Below are positions 56,770-64,000 of a stretch of 64,000 bases of DNA, one piece after another. Source of the DNA: Clostridium ihumii AP5 (GTDB taxonomy: Bacteria > Bacillota > Clostridia > Clostridiales > Clostridiaceae); NCBI RefSeq assembly GCF_000612845.1, contig NZ_CCAT010000083.1:186001-250000 (forward strand), read 5' to 3'. Position 1 is the first letter of the stretch; each line of letters begins with the position of its first letter. Under the pieces are notes generated by a model. It ran no database searches, had not been told where the DNA came from, and saw only the letters and a list, made by a program, of their open reading frames with translations. The position numbers were made by a program, and so were the translations under genes.

Positions 56770-57020
56770 ATTTAATAGTAAAAAGCAGTGAAAAAGAGGA
56801 GTAAGACTTGAAAGTATTAAAGAGAGGAAAACTTATAGCTGAAAGGTTTTCTATATAGAATTGTCTGAAGGTAGCTTTGGAGTTTCTTTATTGAATTTTT
56901 AGTAGATAGAGACGGTTGTCAAATCGTTAAATTAATGAGCCTATTATTATGATAGGAAAAAAAGGTGGTACCACGAGCTTTTCGTCCTTTTATGGAGAAG
57001 AGCTCTTTTTTATTGCATAA
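56770..57020 (+). promoter_or_regulatory. T-box leader, valine specifier (valS)
   Basis: GAAG-GTA-GCTTTGGAG puts GTA (Val) at the specifier position. The antiterminator T-box AAGGTGGTACCACGAG lies near 56962 and the terminator arms GAGCTTTTCGTCC and GGAGAAGAGCTC end in a T run near 57013. Confidence 0.96.
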
Positions 57021-57081
57021 AAATATATGTAATTAATAATTTATATATTTATATTAGTTAGTAAACAAGGGAGGAATAGGT

Positions 57082-59727
57082 ATGGAAAATAATAAAGAAT
57101 TAGCAAAAAATTATGATCCAAAAGAATTTGAAGAAAGATTATATAAATGGTGGGAAGAAGAAGGATTTTTTACTCCAGAAGTAGATGAAAATAAAAAGCC
57201 ATATACAATTATAATGCCACCACCAAATATAACTGGACAATTACACTTAGGTCATGCTTTAGATAATACTCTACAAGATATAATAATAAGAACTAAAAGA
57301 ATGCAAGGTTATAGTACTTTATGGTTACCAGGACAAGACCATGCAAGTATAGCAACTGAAGTTAGAGTAGAAAAATCTCTTTTAGAAAAAGGTCTTAATA
57401 AAAAGGAAATGGGAAGAGAAGCTTTCTTAGAAAAAGTTTGGGAGTGGACTGAAGAATATAGAGAAAGAATTAGAAAACAACTTAAAAAAATGGGATGTTC
57501 TGCAGATTTTACTCGTGAAACATTTACAATGGATGAAGGAGTAAGTAAGGCTGTTAAAGAAGTTTTTGTTAAACTTTATAATGAAGGACTTATATATCAA
57601 GGAAATAGAATAACAAACTGGTGTCCAAAGTGTATGACTGCCATCTCTGATGCAGAAATAGAATATGAAGAGCAATGTGGAAATTTCTGGCATGTAAATT
57701 ATCCTGTGGTTGGAAGTGATGAAAAAATAGAAATTGCAACTACAAGACCAGAAACTTTACTTGGAGATACAGCAGTTGCAGTTAATCCAAAGGATGAAAG
57801 ATATGCACATTTAGTAGGAAAAACTCTTAAATTACCATTAGTGGGAAGAGAAATTCCAATAGTTGCAGATGATTATGTTGATATGGAATTTGGAACAGGT
57901 GCAGTTAAAATAACACCAGCTCATGATCCTAATGATTATCAAGTTGGAAAAAGACATGATTTACCAGAAATTGTGGTTTTAGAGGAAAATGGAACTATAA
58001 GTGAAGGATATGGAAAATATTCAGGACTTGATAGATATGAAGCAAGAAAACTTATGGTTGAAGATTTAGAAAAAGAAGGTTCATTAGTTAAGATTAGAGA
58101 ACATGTTCACAATGTTGGAACTCATGATAGATGTAATACAGTTGTAGAACCAATGTTATCTAAGCAATGGTATGTAAAAATGGAAAAACTAGCTGAGCCA
58201 GCAATAAAAGCTGTAAGAGAAAAAGAAACTAAATTTATACCAGAAAGATTTGAAAAAATTTATTTCAACTGGATGGAGAACATTCAAGATTGGTGTATTT
58301 CAAGACAATTGTGGTGGGGACATAGAATTCCAGTTTGGTACTGTAAAGATTGTAATGAAATAATTGTTTCTGTAGATGAGCCAACTGTTTGTGATAAGTG
58401 TAAATCTACTAAGTTAGTGCAAGATAAAGATGTTTTAGACACTTGGTTTAGTTCAGCATTATGGCCATTCTCAACACTTGGTTGGCCAGAAAAATCAGAG
58501 GACTTAAAATATTTCTATCCAACTAATACATTGGTTACAGGATATGATATTATTTTCTTCTGGGTTGCGAGAATGATATTCTCTGGAATTCATAATATGG
58601 ATCATGTTCCTTTTGATAATGTTCTTATACATGGTATTGTAAGAGATGATCAAGGAAGAAAAATGTCTAAATCATTAGGTAATGGTGTAGATCCATTAGA
58701 AGTAATAGAAAGCTATGGTGCAGATGCATTAAGATTTTCACTAGTAACTGGAAATGCTCCAGGAAGTGATATAAGATTCTATGAATCAAGAGTTGAAGCA
58801 GCAAGAAACTTTGCAAACAAGATTTGGAATGCATCAAGATTTGTTATGATGAATTTTAATGAAGAATTAATGGAAAAATATAAGGATTGTAAGAATTATT
58901 CAATAGCAGATAAATGGATATTATCAAGAATGAATACTGTTGCAAAAGAAGTTACAGAAAATGTTGAGAAATTTGAACTTGGTGTAGCACTTCAAAAAGT
59001 TTATGATTTCATGTGGACAGAATTCTGTGATTGGTATATAGAACTTGTAAAACCTGTATTATATAGCGAAGAAGAAGAAGCTAAAGGTGTAGTTTTAAAT
59101 GTTTTAAATACTGTTTTAGTAACAGGATTAAAACTTCTTCATCCAGTTATGCCATTTATAACTGAAGAAATATATACTCATTTAAAAGTAGATTCAGAGT
59201 CTATTACTGTGGCAAAATGGCCAGAATTTAATAGTGAACTACAAGATGAAAAAGCAGAAGAGTATATGAACTATATAATAGATGCTATAAAAAATACAAG
59301 AAATGCTAGAAGTGAAATGAATGTACCACCTTCAAGAAAAGCTAAAACTTATATTTTTGCAACTGAAGCATTAGAAGCATTTAAAGAAGGAAGTCAGTAC
59401 TTTGAAAAAATGGCATCAGCTAGTGAAGTAATAATATTGAATTCTAAAAATGATGCTCCAGAAAATGTTGTAACAGTAGTATCAAAAGGTGCAGAAATAT
59501 ATATGCCACTTTTAGAATTAGTAGATTTAGAAAAAGAACTTGAAAGATTAGAAAAAGAAAAATCTAAATTACAATCAGAAATAGATAGAGTAGAGAAAAA
59601 ACTATCTAATGAAAGATTTGTATCAAAAGCACCAGCAGAAGTAGTTGAAGAAGAAAAAGCTAAAGGTGAAAAATATAGAGAAATGTATAACTCAGTAATT
59701 GAAAGTATAGAAAACTTAACTAAGTAA
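57082..59727 (+). CDS. valS: Valyl-tRNA synthetase
   Basis: This class I synthetase of 881 residues charges tRNA-Val. The HIGH-type motif is [10 protein letters not shown], the editing (CP1) domain includes [15 protein letters not shown] and [20 protein letters not shown] is present in [14 protein letters not shown], and the C-terminal coiled coil ([18 protein letters not shown]) is typical of ValRS. Zinc-binding cysteines are visible in WCPKC and [16 protein letters not shown] precedes the ATG. A Val-specifier T-box controls it, and a terminator follows. Confidence 0.98.
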   Translation: MENNKELAKNYDPKEFEERLYKWWEEEGFFTPEVDENKKPYTIIMPPPNITGQLHLGHALDNTLQDIIIRTKRMQGYSTLWLPGQDHASIATEVRVEKSLLEKGLNKKEMGREAFLEKVWEWTEEYRERIRKQLKKMGCSADFTRETFTMDEGVSKAVKEVFVKLYNEGLIYQGNRITNWCPKCMTAISDAEIEYEEQCGNFWHVNYPVVGSDEKIEIATTRPETLLGDTAVAVNPKDERYAHLVGKTLKLPLVGREIPIVADDYVDMEFGTGAVKITPAHDPNDYQVGKRHDLPEIVVLEENGTISEGYGKYSGLDRYEARKLMVEDLEKEGSLVKIREHVHNVGTHDRCNTVVEPMLSKQWYVKMEKLAEPAIKAVREKETKFIPERFEKIYFNWMENIQDWCISRQLWWGHRIPVWYCKDCNEIIVSVDEPTVCDKCKSTKLVQDKDVLDTWFSSALWPFSTLGWPEKSEDLKYFYPTNTLVTGYDIIFFWVARMIFSGIHNMDHVPFDNVLIHGIVRDDQGRKMSKSLGNGVDPLEVIESYGADALRFSLVTGNAPGSDIRFYESRVEAARNFANKIWNASRFVMMNFNEELMEKYKDCKNYSIADKWILSRMNTVAKEVTENVEKFELGVALQKVYDFMWTEFCDWYIELVKPVLYSEEEEAKGVVLNVLNTVLVTGLKLLHPVMPFITEEIYTHLKVDSESITVAKWPEFNSELQDEKAEEYMNYIIDAIKNTRNARSEMNVPPSRKAKTYIFATEALEAFKEGSQYFEKMASASEVIILNSKNDAPENVVTVVSKGAEIYMPLLELVDLEKELERLEKEKSKLQSEIDRVEKKLSNERFVSKAPAEVVEEEKAKGEKYREMYNSVIESIENLTK

Positions 59728-59748
59728 TATTAAGTTATTCTATTAAAA

Positions 59749-59783
59749 TAAAAATAACCTTCAAAAAGTGAAGGTTATTTTTA
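59749..59783 (+). terminator. Terminator of valS
   Basis: Arms AAAAATAACCTT and AAGGTTATTTTT around a nine-base loop. Confidence 0.88.
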
Positions 59784-59831
59784 TATATAAATGTAAAAAA
59801 ATGTGATAACATTATTATAATGAAATAGAAC

Positions 59832-60189
59832 TATAGGAATTCAAGTTAAAACTTTAAGTTATTCATGTTTCAGTTGAGAAAGAGTAGTTTAAAGTTATGT
59901 AAAAAATTAACAATTAACGATAAATAATTAACAATGAAGGATAAAACTGAAGTCTCAGTTTATTTGAATCAATTTTTATGATAATTTGCTAAACAAATTA
60001 GTTAAAGCATATAAAAAACTAGTTTTTTTATATTTCTATTTTAGATATTAGGAACAACGTGAGTAATATCCACCATCATTGTTAATTGATAACTGTTAAT
60101 TGTTAATTGGTTCCAAACATGATAATAGAATAAACTGTAAGCTTAATAGTATCATTTCAGAAAGAGAACTTTAAGTTTGGAATCCTATA
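59832..60189 (+). repeat. Dispersed intergenic repeat, copy G (358 bp)
   Basis: It opens with TATAGGAATTCAAG and closes with TTGGAATCCTATA. Four AATTAAC-type heptads on the left match four inverse heptads on the right. ACTGA/TCAGT, AAAAAAC/GTTTTTT and GATATTA/TAATATC hairpins are present. It ends 30 bases before folC. Confidence 0.92.
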
Positions 60190-60219
60190 GTGATTAGTAT
60201 TAATTTAGGGGGGATATAT

Positions 60220-61539
60220 ATGAATTATAATGAAGCGATTACGTATATAAAAGAGACTGCAAAATTTGGTAGTAAATATGGGCTTGAAAGAACTGAGAAG
60301 ATATTAGAGTTCTTAGGAAATCCGCATAAAAAGATAAAATGTATACATATAGCTGGAACTAATGGAAAAGGATCGACAACAGCTATGATAACTTCAGTGC
60401 TTATGGAGGCAGGATATAAGGTTGGTAGTTATACATCTCCATATATTGAGGAGTTTGAAGAGAGAATTCAAATTAACAGAGAAAATATAGATAAAAACGA
60501 TCTTTCTAATATAGTAACAGAAGTTTCAAAGGCCGTAGAAAAAGTATGTCAATGTGGATTTGGAAATCCGACAGAGTTTGAGATTATAACTTGTTGTGGT
60601 TTTCTATATTTTTATGAGAAAAATGTGGATTTTGCAGTAGTGGAAGTAGGCTTAGGTGGCAGATTAGATTCTACAAATGTGATAACACCAATGTTGAGTG
60701 TTATAGCATCTATAAGCTATGATCATATGCAATATTTAGGTGATACATTAGATAAAATAGCTTATGAAAAAGCTGGAATTATAAAGAATAATGTTCCTAC
60801 AATCTTATTTCCACAAAAAAAGCTTGTTGAAGAAGTTATAGAAAGAATAGCAGATGAAAGAAATAGTAAACTTGTTAAAGTTCCTAAAAATGAGGCTGTT
60901 TATGAAGGTACATCTAAACGTATAATTAATGGTAAAGATGTGATGATGCAAACTATAACAATTAAAAATAATAAAATAAATGGAATAGAGAAATATGATT
61001 TATCACTGTTAGGAAAACATCAAGTAGATAATTCTGTTACAGCCATATATGCCTTAAATGAATTAAAAGGATTAGGGATTAACATAGAAAAACAGCACAT
61101 ATTAGAAGGTTTTAAAAAAGTTAAATGGCCAGGAAGACTTGAAGTAATGAAATCAGAACCTTTAGTTGTAATAGATGGTGCTCACAATATAGATGGAATA
61201 GAAAAATTAACTGAAAGTATAGATATGTATTTTAAGTATAATAAGTTAGTGCTTATTTTGGGAATATTAGCAGATAAACAAGTCAATGAAATGATAAAAA
61301 TGATAGCACCAAAGGCTACTAAGATAATTTGTGTAACACCACATAGTGATAGAGCGGAACTTGCATCAGAATTGAAAGAAGCTATAGATAAATTAAATAT
61401 AGATTGTAGTGTAGAAGCTGTAGAAGATTATGAAAAAGCTTATACAAAGGCACTAAATTATTGCGATAAAGAAGATTTATTGTTAGTAAGTGGTTCTTTA
61501 TATATGATAGGGGATATGAGAAAAATAATAAGAGAATAA
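60220..61539 (+). CDS. folC: Folylpolyglutamate synthase / dihydrofolate synthase
   Basis: FolC adds glutamates to folates and in many bacteria also makes dihydrofolate. The Mur-ligase ATP loop is GTNGKGSTTAM (about 44-54), with VVEVGLGGRLDSTNVI and the ligase-domain motifs SLLGKHQVDN and VIDGAHNIDGI. Its 439 residues are typical. ATG at 60220 follows GGGGGGAT; an ATG-like start at 60190 overlaps the end of repeat copy G and lacks a site. It is single, with its own terminator. Confidence 0.94.
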   Translation: MNYNEAITYIKETAKFGSKYGLERTEKILEFLGNPHKKIKCIHIAGTNGKGSTTAMITSVLMEAGYKVGSYTSPYIEEFEERIQINRENIDKNDLSNIVTEVSKAVEKVCQCGFGNPTEFEIITCCGFLYFYEKNVDFAVVEVGLGGRLDSTNVITPMLSVIASISYDHMQYLGDTLDKIAYEKAGIIKNNVPTILFPQKKLVEEVIERIADERNSKLVKVPKNEAVYEGTSKRIINGKDVMMQTITIKNNKINGIEKYDLSLLGKHQVDNSVTAIYALNELKGLGINIEKQHILEGFKKVKWPGRLEVMKSEPLVVIDGAHNIDGIEKLTESIDMYFKYNKLVLILGILADKQVNEMIKMIAPKATKIICVTPHSDRAELASELKEAIDKLNIDCSVEAVEDYEKAYTKALNYCDKEDLLLVSGSLYMIGDMRKIIRE

Positions 61540-61540
61540 A

Positions 61541-61570
61541 AGCTAGTCTTAAAAAAGACTAGTTTTTTTT
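61541..61570 (+). terminator. Terminator of folC
   Basis: Arms AGCTAGTCTT and AAGACTAG(TT) around AAAA are followed by a T run. Confidence 0.88.
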
Positions 61571-61703
61571 AGCATTAATATGACAAAAACTGTATCATAT
61601 TAACTAACATTGTCATAAGATATATGGTAAAAGTTAATTCAAACAAACAATCAGACATATTGAGAGTTTAAATATAAATCTATATTTGAAACATAGAGAA
61701 TAT

Positions 61704-61740
61704 AGCCAAGCCATTTAAAATCAATGGTAAGGCTTTTTCT
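61704..61740 (+). terminator. Orphan terminator-like hairpin
   Basis: AGCC-GCCATT and AATGG-GGCT arms followed by TTTTT lie 135 bases after the folC terminator, with no ORF between. It may be a decayed gene's terminator or the 3' end of a small RNA from the 61573-61740 region; no convincing promoter was found. Confidence 0.45.
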
Positions 61741-61866
61741 ATCCCAAAATTGTATAAAGTGTTATTAAAAAGTTTAAAATCATGATAATTTTGGTTTGTA
61801 TTATTTTCCTTTATTAAAATGTTACTAGAATATGTTTATGAAAAATTTAGTTAGGAGGTGATTTTT

Positions 61867-62730
61867 TTGAAAAATCTTTATGTTTGTAATACCGCTAGAG
61901 ATGAAATCGAAAAGTTTGATTTAAAAACTTTAAAAGTTGTAGATTCTATAAAATTAGAAGGAAAAGAAAGAGTTTGGCCATATAGAATTTGTGTAAATAA
62001 TAAAACTCTTATAATTTCAAGTTATAAGAATAATGCAATATTTTTAATTGATGAACATGGGGTGGTTGAGGAATTTTATTTAGGTAGTGGATGTACAGAC
62101 ATGAAAATTGTAAACAATTATTTATATGTTGTTTGCGAAGAATCTAATACTGTGGTATGTTTTGATATTATTTCTAAGGAAATAATAGAGGTTATACCTT
62201 GTGGAATATCACCTCGTAATATAGATTTTTCAAAAGTGAATAATAAGTTTATAGTATCCAATGCTTTGAGCAAAAATGTTACTATTTTTGACTTATTAGA
62301 AGGTGGAAGTATTCATAATATAAATGTAGATTCAAATCCTGTAAAAGCTATTTGGAATGTAAATGGTGAAAGTATTTTTATTTGTGAAAATAATGTTGGA
62401 ATAAAAAGAAAAGGAATTTTAAGAGAAATATCATTATATACTAAAAAAGAGAGAACTATAGAAGTTGGAAATATTCCCGTAGATATGTGTTATGATGGTG
62501 AATATTTTTATATATCAAATTGGGGAGATGGAACTATAAGTATTGTAGATGCTTATAGGTTTAAAGAGATATCACGTCTTAAAGTAGGTGGCATGTTAAA
62601 AAAAATACTGATTGATGATAAAATTATATATGTATCTGAAATTCAGAAAAATAATATTATACGAATTGATAATAATAGAAAGAAAACATTATCTTTGGAT
62701 TATGAACCACAAGGTATAATTATTCAATAA
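61867..62730 (+). CDS. YncE-like beta-propeller protein
   Basis: This 287-residue protein is made of repeated four-strand blades such as NLYVCNTARDEIEKFDLKTL, NKFIVSNALSKNVTIFDL and EYFYISNWGDGTISIVDAYR, the YVTN/YncE pattern. No signal peptide is visible, so it is probably cytoplasmic, unlike many YncE proteins. The ligand is unknown; a spore or surface role has no direct support here. TTG at 61867 follows AGGAGGTG by six bases and is preferred to GTG at 61858. Confidence 0.8.
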   Translation: MKNLYVCNTARDEIEKFDLKTLKVVDSIKLEGKERVWPYRICVNNKTLIISSYKNNAIFLIDEHGVVEEFYLGSGCTDMKIVNNYLYVVCEESNTVVCFDIISKEIIEVIPCGISPRNIDFSKVNNKFIVSNALSKNVTIFDLLEGGSIHNINVDSNPVKAIWNVNGESIFICENNVGIKRKGILREISLYTKKERTIEVGNIPVDMCYDGEYFYISNWGDGTISIVDAYRFKEISRLKVGGMLKKILIDDKIIYVSEIQKNNIIRIDNNRKKTLSLDYEPQGIIIQ

Positions 62731-62773
62731 TAAAATTTAATTTATAAATTATATGATGAAACATAAGAGATAT

Positions 62774-62808
62774 AAAATAACTAGTAAAAAAATTTACTAG
62801 TTATTTTC
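62774..62808. terminator. Bidirectional terminator
   Basis: Arms AAATAACTAGTAAA and TTTACTAGTTATTT around AAAA separate convergent genes. Confidence 0.88.
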
Positions 62809-63330
62809 ATCAATTAAAATATTAATCATTTTATTATAAAGTTCTGATGAATTTGACTTCCATTTATAACATAATTCACGAGCTTGTTTATTTGAGGCAA
62901 CACTTATTTTTATATCTATAAGTGTTGTATTATTTTCAGAGGCTATTAAATTAACTAGATAACTATTTTTGTTTTCTATAGTATAATCTGCAGTTACAGT
63001 TAGTTCCTTTTTTATAGTTGATAGTTTATTAGAAATATAAGTATTTATTAAATCTAATTTATCTTCTGAAATTCTGTTTTCAAATAAAGCAAGAACTTTT
63101 ATACCTTCATCTGTTATAACTAACCTATCTTTTTCATTTTTAGTTATATGTCTTAAAAGATTTGAAGTAGTTAATTCCACTATATATTGTTGAAGTGTAA
63201 AATAACTCATAAAATTATTTTCAAGAACAATATCTGTTATCTGTAAATTAGAAATTGGAAGGTTTATTTTATTAAATATATATAGTAACAGAAGCTTATT
63301 TTCTGCTAAATTCATAGAGTCTTCAAACAT
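62797..63330 (-). CDS. DUF4364 family protein
   Basis: The 177-residue protein matches the DUF4364 pattern: AENKLLLLYIFNKINLPISN, then LQITDIVLENNFMSYFTLQQ and a winged-helix-like segment DRLVITDEGIKVLALF. This suggests a DNA-binding regulator, though the family has no established function. The start follows GGAGGAGG. It is monocistronic and divergent from the deacetylase gene. Confidence 0.85.
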   Translation of the reverse strand: MFEDSMNLAENKLLLLYIFNKINLPISNLQITDIVLENNFMSYFTLQQYIVELTTSNLLRHITKNEKDRLVITDEGIKVLALFENRISEDKLDLINTYISNKLSTIKKELTVTADYTIENKNSYLVNLIASENNTTLIDIKISVASNKQARELCYKWKSNSSELYNKMINILIDENN

Positions 63331-63653
63331 TAAATTTCCTCCTCCTAATAAAATAAAAATTTTTTAGGCATATGAAAAATAGGCAACAAAATAAATAAGA
63401 AAATTTGAGGTAAGGCTAATGAGTTATTTTTATAATAATAAAGTATTTTAAAATTAGATTAACTATATGTTACACAAATTTATTTATAAATTTTGTTTAG
63501 TATTTTTATATATATCTTACTATAATATTATATCAATGATTAATAAATTTTTCATTAATAAATCATATAAAAATTTAAATAGGTATAAAAAGTAATATAT
63601 ATTCTTCTTTGTGAATATGATTTATTAAAATTAAGAAATTGTAGGGGGGATAT
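63331..63653. other. AT-rich divergent intergenic region
   Basis: About 320 bases between DUF4364 and the deacetylase gene hold both promoters. A TATAAT is visible near 63521, but no well-spaced -35 was found. No repeat copy is present. Confidence 0.4.
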
Positions 63654-64000
63654 ATGAGAAAGAAGAATTTTATAATACCCTTTGTAGTTTTAATTTTAGC
63701 TTCTTTATTGATTATAGGAATTAGTAGTACAAGCACTATGCAGGCAATATCACAAAAAAATAAAAAATTACCTATATATTGTGTTGATACTAAGGAAAAG
63801 AAAGTTGCTATAACTTTTGATACTACATGGGGAGAAAAAAATATTATAGAAATACTAGATGTTTTGGACAAGTATAATGCAAAAGCTACATTCTTTGTAG
63901 TAGGACTATGGATAGATGATTTTCCTGACTTTATAAAAGAAATAGACAAGAGAGGACATGAAATAGGAAATCATAGTAATAAGCATCCTAATATGACAAC
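63654..64000 (+). CDS. Polysaccharide deacetylase (3' end outside window)
   Basis: The visible 115 residues show an N-terminal membrane helix or signal (about 6-24) and the start of the NodB-homology domain: KVAITFDTTWGEKN (catalytic Asp), ATFFVVGLWI, and the metal motif HEIGNHSNKHP, whose two histidines are intact. Use of DTTWG instead of the usual DDG is typical of PdaB-like sporulation deacetylases. It would act on peptidoglycan or another polysaccharide. The ATG follows GGGGGGAT. The frame is open at the right edge. Confidence 0.9.
   Translation, partial: MRKKNFIIPFVVLILASLLIIGISSTSTMQAISQKNKKLPIYCVDTKEKKVAITFDTTWGEKNIIEILDVLDKYNAKATFFVVGLWIDDFPDFIKEIDKRGHEIGNHSNKHPNMT

Noticed and set aside
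63575-63949. Minus-strand 124-codon open frame
   Set aside because: It is the shadow of the polysaccharide deacetylase gene, whose catalytic motifs are on the plus strand.

Overview
The window is about 27% G+C by eye, with strong AGGAGG-type ribosome binding sites, several TTG starts, T-box leaders, a butyrate-type thiolase, a clostridial 2[4Fe-4S] ferredoxin, an oxygen-sensitive glycyl-radical enzyme and a B12-dependent ribonucleotide reductase. This points to an anaerobic Clostridium (sensu stricto). I see no rRNA, tRNA, CRISPR array, prophage or transposase gene; it is mostly ordinary chromosomal housekeeping DNA carrying a set of dispersed non-coding repeats.

Layout. 1-3.7 kb: the end-truncated ftsH-like protease gene, then a cysteine operon (cysK-cysE, minus strand) behind a Cys-specifier T-box. 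4.2-7 kb: a large unrecognised protein. 7-11 kb: TetR regulator, DUF3892 protein, and a flavin cluster (ApbE flavinyl transferase, FMN-binding lipoprotein, NusG-II protein, Gx transporter) resembling flavin-based electron-transfer loci. 11-14 kb: a sigma-54 activator, its probable upstream sites, a -24/-12 promoter and thlA. 14-20 kb: VanW-type surface protein, HD hydrolase, birA, phosphoesterase and a possible nuclease-fold protein. 20-25 kb: a YjjI/YjjW glycyl-radical pair and T-box-controlled asnS. 25-33 kb: YtxH, DUF948, YitT, ferredoxin, an SDR, and a response regulator/kinase/lipoprotein set. 33-42 kb: nrdJ with paired NrdR-like boxes and an in-frame mini-ORF, gamma carbonic anhydrase, msrC, cvfB, a calcium ATPase. 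42-50 kb: tandem MFS paralogues, split chromate transporter, YaaR, flavin reductase, and a PurM-like protein that may be CblS. 50-64 kb: DEAD-box helicase, M16 peptidase, recX, transglutaminase-like protein, TPR protein, T-box-controlled valS, folC, beta-propeller protein, DUF4364 protein, and the start of a polysaccharide deacetylase.

The most unusual signal is a family of about 350-bp intergenic repeats, with seven nearly complete copies plus fragments. They have TATAGG...CCTATA inverted ends, a series of internal hairpins whose bases change in compensating ways between copies, and inverted heptad tracts that vary in number. All seven lie in the same orientation as, and 12-70 bases before, the start codon of the next gene. 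They may be a MITE family, a structured leader RNA, or both.

The genes form several working sets. T-boxes tie cysteine synthesis, AsnRS and ValRS to tRNA charging. B12 use is suggested by NrdJ and the CblS-like protein. Flavin-based extracytoplasmic redox is suggested by ApbE, the FMN lipoprotein, the NusG-II protein and the Gx transporter. Many genes end in clear hairpin terminators, often shared by convergent neighbours.
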